A stretch of DNA of 64,000 nucleotides, from positions 1 through 64,000 of the forward strand of contig NZ_JBHUDI010000005.1 in NCBI RefSeq assembly GCF_042678045.1, given 5' to 3'. Under the pieces are notes generated by a model. It saw only the letters and a program-made list of their open reading frames with translations. It did no database searches and was not told the DNA's origin. The translations under genes were made by a program, and so were the position numbers. Shown piece by piece: positions 24,796 through 32,735 of this stretch. Within the stretch, counting starts at the first letter, position 1. The number at the start of each line of letters is the position of its first letter. The DNA is from Natrinema amylolyticus_A (lineage in GTDB: Archaea; Halobacteriota; Halobacteria; Halobacteriales; Natrialbaceae).

Positions 24796-25211
24796 TGCGC
24801 CGGTACATTTGGCTGTCGATCTTCGCCTTCCTGTCCTACAGCCTGGTCGCGCCCTTGCTCTCGATCGCGATGCTCGAGTTGCCGAGCACGCTGGCGGTGT
24901 TCCTCTCGAACTCGGTGATGTTTTTCACGGTCGGGCTCGTGATCCGCGCTCGCGGGCTGTCGATCCGGCCGTACCTCTGGCATCCGCGCACCCCCTACAT
25001 CCTCGCGATGGGCGTCCTGCTGACGATCGGGCTGTTGACCTACTACCGGGCGCTCGCGCTCGGCCCGGTGAGTATCGTCGTGCCGATCTATGGCCTGTTC
25101 ATCGTCGTCAGTTCGATGGTCGGCATCGTCGCCTTCGAGGAGACCGTCACGCCGCGCAAGATTGCTGCCATCGCGCTGAGCGTGCTCGCGATCGCGCTGA
25201 TGTCCGCGTAA
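24795..25211 (+). CDS. half-size EamA/DMT-type transporter subunit B
   Basis: A 138-residue paralogue of the preceding gene with the same topology. YYRALALGPVSIVVPIYGLF aligns directly with the matching segment of subunit A, showing a tandem duplication that has since diverged. Start ATG at 24795 within the overlapping TGATG; a GTG three bases earlier is in frame but less likely. Together the two proteins supply the two repeats that full-length EamA proteins carry in one chain, with opposite orientation expected by analogy with paired small multidrug resistance proteins (inference). Confidence 0.82.
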   Translation: MRRYIWLSIFAFLSYSLVAPLLSIAMLELPSTLAVFLSNSVMFFTVGLVIRARGLSIRPYLWHPRTPYILAMGVLLTIGLLTYYRALALGPVSIVVPIYGLFIVVSSMVGIVAFEETVTPRKIAAIALSVLAIALMSA

Positions 25212-25232
25212 TTCTCCCCGCGGTCGGTGCGG

Positions 25233-25445
25233 TCACTTCCGCGTATCGACACCAGCGGCGTCGTTGATCGGACACTTCTGGGTCGTCCCGGTCACCAGCA
25301 AGATCGCGCCGATGACGAGCGCGATGACCGCGGTCACGATGCCGACGGCCCAGTAGCCGATCAGCGCGGCGATGCCGGCAAGCACAGCGATCGCGCCAAT
25401 GACGAGCCGTCCGGTACGGTCGATCCCGCCGACGTTCTTTTGCAT
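25233..25445 (-). CDS. DUF2892 family membrane protein
   Basis: A 70-residue protein, MQKNVGGIDRTGRLVIGAIA..., with two hydrophobic helices and a C-terminal TTQKCPINDAAGVDTRK. This is the YgaP-like DUF2892 pattern: a KNVGG-D-R start, two transmembrane helices, and a CP(I/L) motif. Family members are often fused to or found with rhodanese domains. Here it stands alone. The ATG at 25445 gives the family start; an in-frame GTG at 25454 would add three residues. Function unknown. Confidence 0.85.
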   Translation of the reverse strand: MQKNVGGIDRTGRLVIGAIAVLAGIAALIGYWAVGIVTAVIALVIGAILLVTGTTQKCPINDAAGVDTRK

Positions 25446-25568
25446 GGCATTCACTCACACTAAGTTGGAGTTCCATTGACAAAACCGTTCGGTGTGAAAC
25501 GTGAGCGGTACGTCTCGGAGAGTAACAGGTTGCGATCGGATGCCGGAGGGACCGTCCCTCTGCTCCGG

Positions 25569-26720
25569 TTACGCGAGCAACGCCGCAAGCGTCTCCTCGA
25601 GCGCCCCCGCCGCCTCGCGGATGGCCGCGACCTGCACGTACTCCCGCGGGGCGTGGGCGACCGCGCCCTCGTCGTCGGCGAGGACGCCGGGGCCGAAGAC
25701 GACCGTCGGAGCGTCCGCCGCAAAATACGAGGCCTCTGTGGCCGCGGTGAACGGGCGCACGTCGCCGCCGGCCGCGTTCGCGAGCGTCCGAACGACCGCC
25801 GCGTCAGGGTCGGTGTCCCAGGCCTCGAGAAACGGCGTCGGCCGGTCGGTAAAGTGGAACTCGAGACCCACGTCGTCGGGAATCGCACGCCGCAGGTGGG
25901 CCGTCAGCGCCTCGTGGAACTCGTCGGCGGTTTCGGGCGGGACGCTCCGCCGGTCGACGGTCAGCGCGCAGTCGGCCGGCACCTGATTCGTGGCTTCGCC
26001 GCCCTCGACGACGGTCGGGGTCAGCGTCGCCGCGCCGAGTTGCGGGTGGACCGGCGATGCATCGTCGCGCTCGCCGAAGGTTCGGATCGCCGCGAGAACG
26101 TCCTCGAGGGCTGCGACCGCATTGACGCCGGTGTCGGGTTCGGCGGCGTGGGCGTTGGCCCCCGAGAGGTGAATCGTTCCCTGGAACCGACCTTTCGCAG
26201 CCGTACAGACGTCGAGGTCGGTGGGTTCGCCGACGATCACGGCGTCCGCGTCCCGCGTGGGCGCGTCGTCGCCAGAGACCAGCGCGTAGGCCCCCGTCGA
26301 GAGCACTTCCTCGTCGGGTGTGACTGCGAGCGTGACGCGGCCGTCGGTCGGCTCGACCGCGAAAAAGGCAGCGAGCAGGGCCGCGAGCGGCCCTTTCGCG
26401 TCGCAGGAGCCGCGGCCCCGGATCACGTCGCTCCCATCCGCTTCGGGAGCGTCCCCGTCGCGCTCGAAGGGCACGTGTGGCGACACCGTGTCGATGTGAG
26501 TGTTCAACACGACGTGCGTCTCGGCGTCGGCCACCGGCGGGCCGCGACTCGCCAGCACGTTCCCGGCGTCGTCGACGCGGGGGGCGACGCCGTGGGCCTC
26601 GAGCGTCTCACAGAGGTACTCGCGCATCGGCCCGACGTCCTCGTGAGACGCGTGCTGGACGGCGGTCTCGAGAAACGCGATCGGGTCGAACACGTCGCTG
26701 GGTGCGTCGTCGCCCGTCAC
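25569..26720 (-). CDS. dapE: succinyl-diaminopimelate desuccinylase-type M20 peptidase
   Basis: A 383-residue di-zinc M20 hydrolase. Metal and catalytic segments are VVLNTHIDTVSPH, IRGRGSCDAKGPLAAL and AVTPDEEVLSTGAYALVSG; a late segment reads PFTAATEASYFAADAPTVVF. It is the last gene of a lysine unit: its GTG start (26720) overlaps the dapF TGA in a GTGA junction, so translation is coupled. That context supports N-succinyl-LL-diaminopimelate as substrate; on motif alone it could be another M20 deacylase such as ArgE or LysK. Confidence 0.85.
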   Translation of the reverse strand: MTGDDAPSDVFDPIAFLETAVQHASHEDVGPMREYLCETLEAHGVAPRVDDAGNVLASRGPPVADAETHVVLNTHIDTVSPHVPFERDGDAPEADGSDVIRGRGSCDAKGPLAALLAAFFAVEPTDGRVTLAVTPDEEVLSTGAYALVSGDDAPTRDADAVIVGEPTDLDVCTAAKGRFQGTIHLSGANAHAAEPDTGVNAVAALEDVLAAIRTFGERDDASPVHPQLGAATLTPTVVEGGEATNQVPADCALTVDRRSVPPETADEFHEALTAHLRRAIPDDVGLEFHFTDRPTPFLEAWDTDPDAAVVRTLANAAGGDVRPFTAATEASYFAADAPTVVFGPGVLADDEGAVAHAPREYVQVAAIREAAGALEETLAALLA

Positions 26721-27547
26721 GACTCGACCGGCGACTTGAGAGTCACCTCGCCGTCGAACTCGTGTTCGACCGGTCCGGCGAGCGTCGGCCGGCCGCGCTC
26801 GTTGAAGCTCACCTGCAGGTCGCCGCCCGGCGGGTGGACGTCGACCGGATCGGCGTCGGTGAGGCCGAGTCGGCGCGCCACGACGGCGATGGCGACCGCG
26901 CCGGTGCCACAGGAGTCGGTTTCGCCCTCGACGCCGCGTTCGTAGGTGCGCTGGTCGAACCCACCCTCGCCGTCGGGGCTGGCGATCGTGACGTTCGTAC
27001 CCTCCGGGAAGACGTCGGCGTGACGTACCGGCGGCGCGACGGCCTCGAGATCGACCTCGTCGACGTCGTCGACGAAACTCACCGCGTGGGGGACGCCGGT
27101 GTTGACGACCGAGACCTCGAGGCCCTCGATCTCTTCCTCGAGAACCGGCTCGTCGGCGTCGACCGGCACTTCGTCGGGATCGAACGTGAGGTCGGTCATC
27201 TCCACGACGACGTTCTCGCCGTCGCGGTCGGCCCGCAGTGTGCCCGCCTGGGTGTCGATCATGACGCTGTCGGTCCCGGTTCGCTCCATCGCCCACTCGG
27301 CAGCACAGCGGGCACCGTTGCCACACATCTCGGCCGTTTTGCCGTCGGGCTGGAACAGCGTCATGACGACGCGTGGTGGGTTGAACCCCTCCTCGAGCGC
27401 GAGGAAAAGGATTCCGTCGGCACCGACGCCGTCGGTCCGGTCGCACTCGCGTTTGGCGAGTGCGCCCCGATTGGGGACGTGTTCGTTCGCGTGGATGATC
27501 AAAAAGTCGTTGCCGGTGCCGTGGTACTTCTGGAATGGAACAGTCAT
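26717..27547 (-). CDS. dapF: diaminopimelate epimerase
   Basis: A 276-residue enzyme that converts LL- to meso-diaminopimelate with two catalytic cysteines. Both sites are present: EMCGNGARCAAEWAM (first cysteine, about residue 75) and ETDSCGTGAVAIAVVARRLG (second, about residue 215). The start TVPFQKYHGTGNDFLIIHAN is the standard DapF N-terminus, giving ATG at 27547. It follows lysA by 4 bases and overlaps dapE by 4, in the middle of the three-gene minus-strand unit lysA-dapF-dapE. Length is typical. Confidence 0.95.
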   Translation of the reverse strand: MTVPFQKYHGTGNDFLIIHANEHVPNRGALAKRECDRTDGVGADGILFLALEEGFNPPRVVMTLFQPDGKTAEMCGNGARCAAEWAMERTGTDSVMIDTQAGTLRADRDGENVVVEMTDLTFDPDEVPVDADEPVLEEEIEGLEVSVVNTGVPHAVSFVDDVDEVDLEAVAPPVRHADVFPEGTNVTIASPDGEGGFDQRTYERGVEGETDSCGTGAVAIAVVARRLGLTDADPVDVHPPGGDLQVSFNERGRPTLAGPVEHEFDGEVTLKSPVES

Positions 27548-27551
27548 CGTG

Positions 27552-28937
27552 CTATCGTACTCGTTCGTTGTCGGTATCGCTCGCCGCTGGGTGGTCGTCG
27601 GTCTTTCGATCCGCATCCGAGCCGCTGTGCGTCTCGCGCTCTCGCGGTGAACCGCTCGCCGTTTCCGAGACGCTGTGCGTCTCGCGTTCGACTCGGGTCA
27701 CGTCGTCGACCGTCTCGCGACGACGGGCGAGACGTGCGTCGCCGTCCTCGAGGACGATCGATGCGGGCCGGGGTCGGGAGTTGTACTGGTTCGCCATCTC
27801 GTAGCCGTAGGCCCCCGCGTTGCCGATCGCGAGGACGTCGCCGCGTTCGGTTGTCGGGAGTTCGCGGTCCGCACAGAAAACGTCGCCGCTCTCGCAGATC
27901 GGGCCGGCGACGGTCTGCGGAACCGTCTCGCGCTCGTCGGCGGCCGTGTCGGCCGTCAGGTTCCGGATCGGATGGTACGCGTCGTACATCGCCGGCCGGA
28001 TCAGCGTCGTCATCCCTGCGTCGACGCCAACGACGGTCGTGTCGCGGGCCGTCTTGACGGTGTTCACGTCGGTCAGCAACACGCCCGCATCCGCGACGAA
28101 GTAGCGGCCGGGCTCGATCGCCAGCCGTGCGTCGACCTCGCCCAGCGCGTCTCGCGTCGCCGCCGCGACCGATGCGAGGTCTAGCGGTTCTTCGTCCTCA
28201 CGATAGGGCACGCCGAAGCCGCCGCCGACGTCGACGAACTCGAGGTCGCCGACAACGTGACTCACTTTCCGTGCGAGATCACCCATCCGCGCGACGAACT
28301 CCCGGTGATCGTCGAGTTGGTCGCTCGAGACGCCCGAGCCGACGTGGGAGTGGATCCCGACGACGTCGAAGCCGCGACCGGCGGCGTCTGCGAGCACGTC
28401 GACGGCGCGCTCTGCGGGGACGCCGAACTTCGCCGCCGCGCCGGTCTGTACCTTCTCGTGGTGGCCAGCACCGATACCGGGGTTGACCCGCAGACAGAGC
28501 CGGCCGTCGTAGCCCCGGTCGGCCAGTCGGTCGATCGTGTCTTCGGAGCCGGCAGTGATCGTCAACTCCGGGTGCTCGTCCCAGGCGTCGACGACCCAGT
28601 CGAGGTCGCGGGCCGGTGGGTTCACGGCCGTGTAGTGGACCTCGGAGCCGGACGCGCCCGCCTCGAGCGCTCGCTTGACCTCACCGGCGGAGGCACACTC
28701 GAGGCCAGCCCCTTCCTCATGTAGGGCCGCGAGCACGTCACCAAGCGCGTTCGCTTTCACCGCATACAGAACGTCGGCGTCGGGAAAGGCGGCCGCGAGC
28801 CGCCGGTAGTTCTGGCGGACGCGCTCGAGGTCGAGGACGTACAGCGGCGAGCCGTAGCCGTCGACGAGCGTCTGTAGTTCGGCCGCGTCCCACTCGGAGA
28901 GGCGGCGGACGGACGATGAATCCGCAGCGTCAGTCAT
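27552..28937 (-). CDS. lysA: diaminopimelate decarboxylase
   Basis: A 461-residue PLP enzyme catalysing the last step of lysine synthesis. The PLP lysine is in VLYAVKANALGDVLAALHEE; VDVGGGFGVPYRED gives the phosphate-binding glycines and GPICESGDVFCADREL the catalytic cysteine. ATG at 28937. The family is usually 410-430 residues; here the last ~50 (after DARLARRRETVDDVTRV) are an unusual acidic tail with repeated ERETHS, encoded by DNA with a 16-base direct repeat (27623-27638, 27671-27686) and stem-loops. The tail looks like a late 3' addition, probably dispensable for catalysis. Confidence 0.93.
   Translation of the reverse strand: MTDAADSSSVRRLSEWDAAELQTLVDGYGSPLYVLDLERVRQNYRRLAAAFPDADVLYAVKANALGDVLAALHEEGAGLECASAGEVKRALEAGASGSEVHYTAVNPPARDLDWVVDAWDEHPELTITAGSEDTIDRLADRGYDGRLCLRVNPGIGAGHHEKVQTGAAAKFGVPAERAVDVLADAAGRGFDVVGIHSHVGSGVSSDQLDDHREFVARMGDLARKVSHVVGDLEFVDVGGGFGVPYREDEEPLDLASVAAATRDALGEVDARLAIEPGRYFVADAGVLLTDVNTVKTARDTTVVGVDAGMTTLIRPAMYDAYHPIRNLTADTAADERETVPQTVAGPICESGDVFCADRELPTTERGDVLAIGNAGAYGYEMANQYNSRPRPASIVLEDGDARLARRRETVDDVTRVERETHSVSETASGSPRERETHSGSDADRKTDDHPAASDTDNERVR
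27623..27686. repeat. direct repeat and stem-loops at the lysA 3' end
   Basis: The 16-mer CGCTGTGCGTCTCGCG occurs at 27623-27638 and again at 27671-27686, 48 bases apart, which keeps the reading frame. The second copy lies in a perfect hairpin, CGAGACGC (27666-27673) with GCGTCTCG (27677-27684). Between them GCGG-TGAA-CCGC is another small hairpin with a GTGAAC-type loop like those at 19861-19923. Confidence 0.75.
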
Positions 28938-29292
28938 TATCACGTCTAACTCACCGTGAGGATTCAAGGGTTTGGGTTCGTGCTCGCCCGTTTTGTGACG
29001 TGAGCGACTCGAGCGACTGGAACCACTGCGACAGCCCCTGCCGGGAGTGACAGAGAAGCCTTCCTCCGGTGCTGGTTGCACCCTGAATCGTTTCAGTTGC
29101 TACTATCGCTCCGTGACTGTACTGTCGAGCATTCTATCATATCGGGATAGATTACCAGATTTCCTCACGGACAACATTCCACGTCTATGACTGATGATGT
29201 GGTGTGTCATGTCATGGGGCGCGCTGATCCGATTTAGGAACCATGCATTATACGGGTAGTACACTATTGCTATTGGATCCCAAGTTAGCCCA
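28938..29292. other. 355-base intergenic region between lysA and halocyanin
   Basis: Divergent promoter region for lysA (leftward) and the halocyanin gene (rightward). It is AT-richer than its neighbours. ATGCATTATACGGGTAGTAC (29243-29262) contains a TATA-like element about 40 bases before the halocyanin GTG at 29293. No coding sequence or clear repeat is seen. Confidence 0.45.
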
Positions 29293-29763
29293 GTGACACG
29301 AGATGGACGTGTATCCCGACGACGGATGCTCAAGCTGACAGGTGCCGCGACGTCGACAGCGTTCGTCGCCGGCTGCGGTGGCGGCGGGAACGGCGGGAAC
29401 GGTGGAAACGGGGGGAATGGCGGCGGTGACGGCGTCGAGATCGACCCCGGCACGCAGATCGAGTTCGACGGGCAGACGGCGGGCTGGCTCGGCATCGCAC
29501 CCGACTCGATCGCGGACGCGGAGAACCCGACACTCATCCTCCAGGAGGGCGAAACCTACGAGATCGGCTGGACGACCGGCGACGGTGCCGAGCACAACAT
29601 CGAAATCCGTGACGAAAACGACGAGGTCATCGACGATCTTCAGACGGAGGTCGTCACCGAACCCGAAGACCAGTGGCTCGAGTTCGAGGCTAGCAGCGAG
29701 ATGGTCACGTACATCTGTCAGGTCCACCCGACGACGATGATCGGTGATATGCAGGTCGAATAG
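29293..29763 (+). CDS. halocyanin-type blue copper lipoprotein
   Basis: A 156-residue exported cupredoxin. The N-terminus has a twin-arginine motif and hydrophobic core (SRRRMLKLTGAATSTAFVAG) ending in a lipobox cysteine, AGC. A Gly/Asn-rich linker of about 25 residues (GGNGGNGGNGGNGGG) follows. Type-1 copper ligands are visible: His in GDGAEHNIEI, and Cys, His and Met in YICQVHPTTMIG. It should sit on the outer face of the membrane and carry electrons in respiration. GTG at 29293 is needed to include the twin-arginine motif. It lies on the opposite strand inside an otherwise minus-strand lysine cluster. Confidence 0.88.
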   Translation: MTRDGRVSRRRMLKLTGAATSTAFVAGCGGGGNGGNGGNGGNGGGDGVEIDPGTQIEFDGQTAGWLGIAPDSIADAENPTLILQEGETYEIGWTTGDGAEHNIEIRDENDEVIDDLQTEVVTEPEDQWLEFEASSEMVTYICQVHPTTMIGDMQVE

Positions 29764-29873
29764 CAGCGGCGATACCACCATCTAACCGTGACAGCGACAG
29801 ATCGTGGTAGTCCGCCGTTTAAAAACGATATTCAGGGCTGCGGTCACGACACCTCGCTTTCGGCTGGAACCGC

Positions 29874-30710
29874 CTACTCGCGCAGTGCGTCTTCGCGTTC
29901 GGTCGCCTCGAGGGTCTCCGTTTCCAGATCGGTCGCGACGACGGCTGGCTTGTACGCGCCGCCGTCGAAGAGGTCGTGGTCGCTGACCGAGGACTCGACG
30001 AAGCGGGTGAAGGCACGGCGGTCGGCGGGTAGTTCGCCGTACAGCACTTCTTCCTCGACGAGGTCGTAGACTGGGATGCGCGGGGTCAACAGCGTGTTCT
30101 CGCCGACGACGCTGTTCTCACCGACGACGAAGCCGCTGGTGACCCGACAGCCAGCGCCCAGCGACACGTTGTCCTCGACGATGACCGGTGCGTCCTCGAC
30201 CGGCTCGAGCACGCCACCGATGAGGGTGTTCGCGCCGAGTTTGACGTTGTCGCCGATCTGAGCACAGGAGCCGACGGTGTCACAGGAGTCGACGAGGGTG
30301 CCGTCGCCGACGCGGGCGCCGATGTTGACGAACGCGGGGCTCATCAGGATACAGTCGGAGCCGATGTTCGCACCGCGGCGGACGACGGTGCCGTCGGGCG
30401 TGTTGCGGCTGCCGCGATCGCCGTACTCACTCGAGTCCGCGAGCGGCAGGACGTCGTTGTACGTGACGCCGCCGTATTCGCGGGGCTCGGTTGCGCGCAG
30501 GCCGAAGTTGAGCAGGATGCCCTGCTTGACCCACTCGTTTGCTTCCCACTCGCCGCCGGACTTCTCGGCGGCGCGAATCTCGCCGTCCTCGAGCGCGTCG
30601 AGGAAGGCATCCAGGGTCGCGTACGCGTCTTCGCCGGCGGTTTCGGCGTCGATCTCGTCGTTTTGCTTGCGCTCCCACAGCTCGTCGATTTCGGTCTCGA
30701 GTGCGCTCAT
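29874..30710 (-). CDS. dapD: tetrahydrodipicolinate N-succinyltransferase
   Basis: A 278-residue left-handed beta-helix acyltransferase with hexapeptide repeats (GANIGSDCILMSPAFVNIGA, GDNVKLGANTLIGGVLEPVE). It succinylates tetrahydrodipicolinate, committing the pathway to the succinylase branch completed by DapE. Start ATG at 30710 overlaps the dapB stop by ATGA. The C-terminal residues (YKPAVVATDLETETLEATER) are acidic. An N-succinyl-diaminopimelate aminotransferase gene (dapC) is not in the window. It is the last gene of the dapA-dapB-dapD unit and converges with the halocyanin gene. Confidence 0.93.
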   Translation of the reverse strand: MSALETEIDELWERKQNDEIDAETAGEDAYATLDAFLDALEDGEIRAAEKSGGEWEANEWVKQGILLNFGLRATEPREYGGVTYNDVLPLADSSEYGDRGSRNTPDGTVVRRGANIGSDCILMSPAFVNIGARVGDGTLVDSCDTVGSCAQIGDNVKLGANTLIGGVLEPVEDAPVIVEDNVSLGAGCRVTSGFVVGENSVVGENTLLTPRIPVYDLVEEEVLYGELPADRRAFTRFVESSVSDHDLFDGGAYKPAVVATDLETETLEATEREDALRE

Positions 30711-31474
30711 TCGCTGATCACGTCCGCAAAGTCGTAGCTGCCTGCCTTCCGTCCTGCGATCCAGACCGCCGCGTCGACCGCGCCAGCGGCGAAGACGCCG
30801 CGATCCTCGGCGCGGTGGGTCAGCCGGACCTCCTCGTGGTTGCCCGCCAGGATGATCTCGTGTTCACCCGTAATATCGCCCGCGCGCAGCGCGTGGACAC
30901 CGATCTCGCCGACTTCGCGCGGCGCATCGCCTTCGCGACCGTGCGTTCGCTCAGTGAAGTCGCCGTTTGCCTCGATCTCCTCGAGTAGGCGGTTTGCGGT
31001 CCCACTCGGCGCGTCGCGCTTGCCGTTGTGGTGGGTCTCGACGAGTTCGACGTCGTAGCCCGGCAGGTTCTTTACTGCCTCGCCGACGACGTTGACCAGC
31101 GCCTGCACGCCGCGCGCGAAGTTCGGCGCGTGGAGGACGGGGATGTCCTCGCTTGCTGTCTCGAGTGCCGCTCGTCCTGCGTCGTCGAAGCCGGTCGTGC
31201 CGGTGACGAACGCAACGTCGGCGTCGGCACAGGTCTCGGCGTACTCGACGGCCGACTCGGGGCCGGTGAAGTCGATGACGACGGTGGGCTCGCGCTCGGC
31301 GACCAGCGCGTCGAAGTCGGCTGCGGGTTCGATATCGACGTCCTCGACCGTCTCTCCGTCCAGCTCGCGGTTGACGGCGAAGACGATCTCGCAGTCCTCG
31401 CGGCCCGTCGCGGCGGCAATTACTTCCCGGCCCATCCGGCCCGTCGCGCCGGTGACGCCGAGCCGGACCGTCAT
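30707..31474 (-). CDS. dapB: 4-hydroxy-tetrahydrodipicolinate reductase
   Basis: A 255-residue NAD(P)H-dependent reductase. The Rossmann start MTVRLGVTGATGRMGREVIA, the segment FVTGTTGFDDAGRAALE and the signature LVETHHNGKRDAPSGTANRL (about residues 145-165, catalytic His and Lys) are all present. It reduces the DapA product to tetrahydrodipicolinate. ATG at 31474 overlaps the dapA TGA in an ATGA junction, and its own TGA overlaps the dapD ATG, so the three genes should be translationally coupled. Confidence 0.95.
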   Translation of the reverse strand: MTVRLGVTGATGRMGREVIAAATGREDCEIVFAVNRELDGETVEDVDIEPAADFDALVAEREPTVVIDFTGPESAVEYAETCADADVAFVTGTTGFDDAGRAALETASEDIPVLHAPNFARGVQALVNVVGEAVKNLPGYDVELVETHHNGKRDAPSGTANRLLEEIEANGDFTERTHGREGDAPREVGEIGVHALRAGDITGEHEIILAGNHEEVRLTHRAEDRGVFAAGAVDAAVWIAGRKAGSYDFADVISE

Positions 31475-32400
31475 CGATCACCCTCCGCCGCGTCTACGTC
31501 CGCGACCTCGGTCGAGTCGCGCTCTAAGTCGTCGAGCACGGCCTCGAGGTCTGCGCGGTACTCGTCGGCCAGCCGGGTCAGGGGCGAGCGCATGCGAGCG
31601 GGGCCGTAGCCGCGGATCTGCATGGCTTCTTTGACCGGAATCGGGTTGGTCTCGATGAAGAGTTCGCGAAACAGCGGTCCGAGTTCGTGATGGAGCTCCC
31701 GGGCGCGCTCGTAGTCGCCGTCGAGTGCCGCACCAACCATCGCACAGGTCCGCTCGGGTTCGATGTTCGCCGCGACGCTGATCGTCCCGGTGCCGCCCAC
31801 CGAGATGGTCGGCAGCGTCAGTGCATCGTCGCCCGAAAGCACCGCGAAGTCCTCGTCGGTCGTCCGTTCTGCGATCTCGCCGATCTGGCCCAGGTCGCCG
31901 CTGGCGGCCTTGAAGCCCGCGATGTTCTCGTGGCTCGCGAGCTCGACGGCCGTGTCGGGTTCGATGTTGCGGCCCGTCCGCGAGGGGACGTTATAGACGA
32001 TCTGTGGCAGGTCGACTGCGTCCGCGATCGTCCGGTAGTGTTCGATCAGCCCGCGCTGTTCGGGCTTGTTGTAGTACGGTGAAATCAGCAGGAGGCCGTC
32101 CGCGCCGGCATCGGCGGCGCGTTCGGAGAGTTCGAGCGCCTCGCGGGTGTTGTTCGAACCGGTGCCCGCGATGACGGGCACGTCGTCGACGGCCTCGATG
32201 ACCGCCTCGACGACGCGGACGTGTTCGTCGTGGGTCAGCGTCGCCGATTCCCCGGTCGAGCCGACGGGCACGAGCCCGTCGACGCCCGCGGCCTCGAGCC
32301 GCTGTGCGTCGGCCTGCAGTGTTTCGTAGTCGATTCGTTCGTCTTCGTCGAAGGGCGTACACATTGCGGGGTAGACGCCCGAAAGGTCGAGTGCTGTCAT
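31471..32400 (-). CDS. dapA: 4-hydroxy-tetrahydrodipicolinate synthase
   Basis: A 309-residue class I aldolase-fold enzyme condensing pyruvate with aspartate semialdehyde. The substrate loop VPVGSTGESATLTHDEH, the tyrosine in QIVYNVPSRTGRNIEP and the Schiff-base lysine in NIAGFKAASGDLGQI are intact. ATG at 32400. It opens the minus-strand unit dapA-dapB-dapD. A C-terminal extension (about 20 residues after LEAVLDDLERDSTEV) is acidic. The enzymes for aspartate semialdehyde formation are not in this window. Confidence 0.95.
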   Translation of the reverse strand: MTALDLSGVYPAMCTPFDEDERIDYETLQADAQRLEAAGVDGLVPVGSTGESATLTHDEHVRVVEAVIEAVDDVPVIAGTGSNNTREALELSERAADAGADGLLLISPYYNKPEQRGLIEHYRTIADAVDLPQIVYNVPSRTGRNIEPDTAVELASHENIAGFKAASGDLGQIGEIAERTTDEDFAVLSGDDALTLPTISVGGTGTISVAANIEPERTCAMVGAALDGDYERARELHHELGPLFRELFIETNPIPVKEAMQIRGYGPARMRSPLTRLADEYRADLEAVLDDLERDSTEVADVDAAEGDR

Positions 32401-32735
32401 GTGGTGTCGTTGGGTCGTGTCTCGGCCCCCAACCGGTAGGGTGTATCGGTTCCGGTCGGTGGGTGGTCAGTAGTCGGTCGTGCGCGGTCGAATCGTACCC
32501 GAGACGGGGATGCCACGCCCGCCGCGAGCACACTCACGCACGTTTACGCTTAGAACGAGGGCAGACGCCGCTCACGACGGGACCGACGGTCGGATGAGCG
32601 ACGTGGCGCATATCAGTTCCGTTGCGCTACTCTGTCTTATTTTTTCCTGTCTTCGCTCGACACCCGATTGAGCTATGTTAGGAAGCAACAATCCTCTTCA
32701 CGTAATTTATCCCGTCTCACTACGTACAGGTTCCT
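32401..32735. other. 335-base divergent intergenic region dapA/htpX
   Basis: Contains the promoter of htpX (TATA-like element at 32703-32710) and presumably of dapA, for which no clear box is visible. A T-rich run TCTTATTTTTTCCTG (about 32634-32648) stands out. No credible coding sequence is seen. Confidence 0.45.
32703..32710 (+). promoter_or_regulatory. TATA-like box of htpX
   Basis: TAATTTAT is centred about 30 bases before the htpX ATG at 32736. That spacing predicts a leader of only a few bases. Confidence 0.55.
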
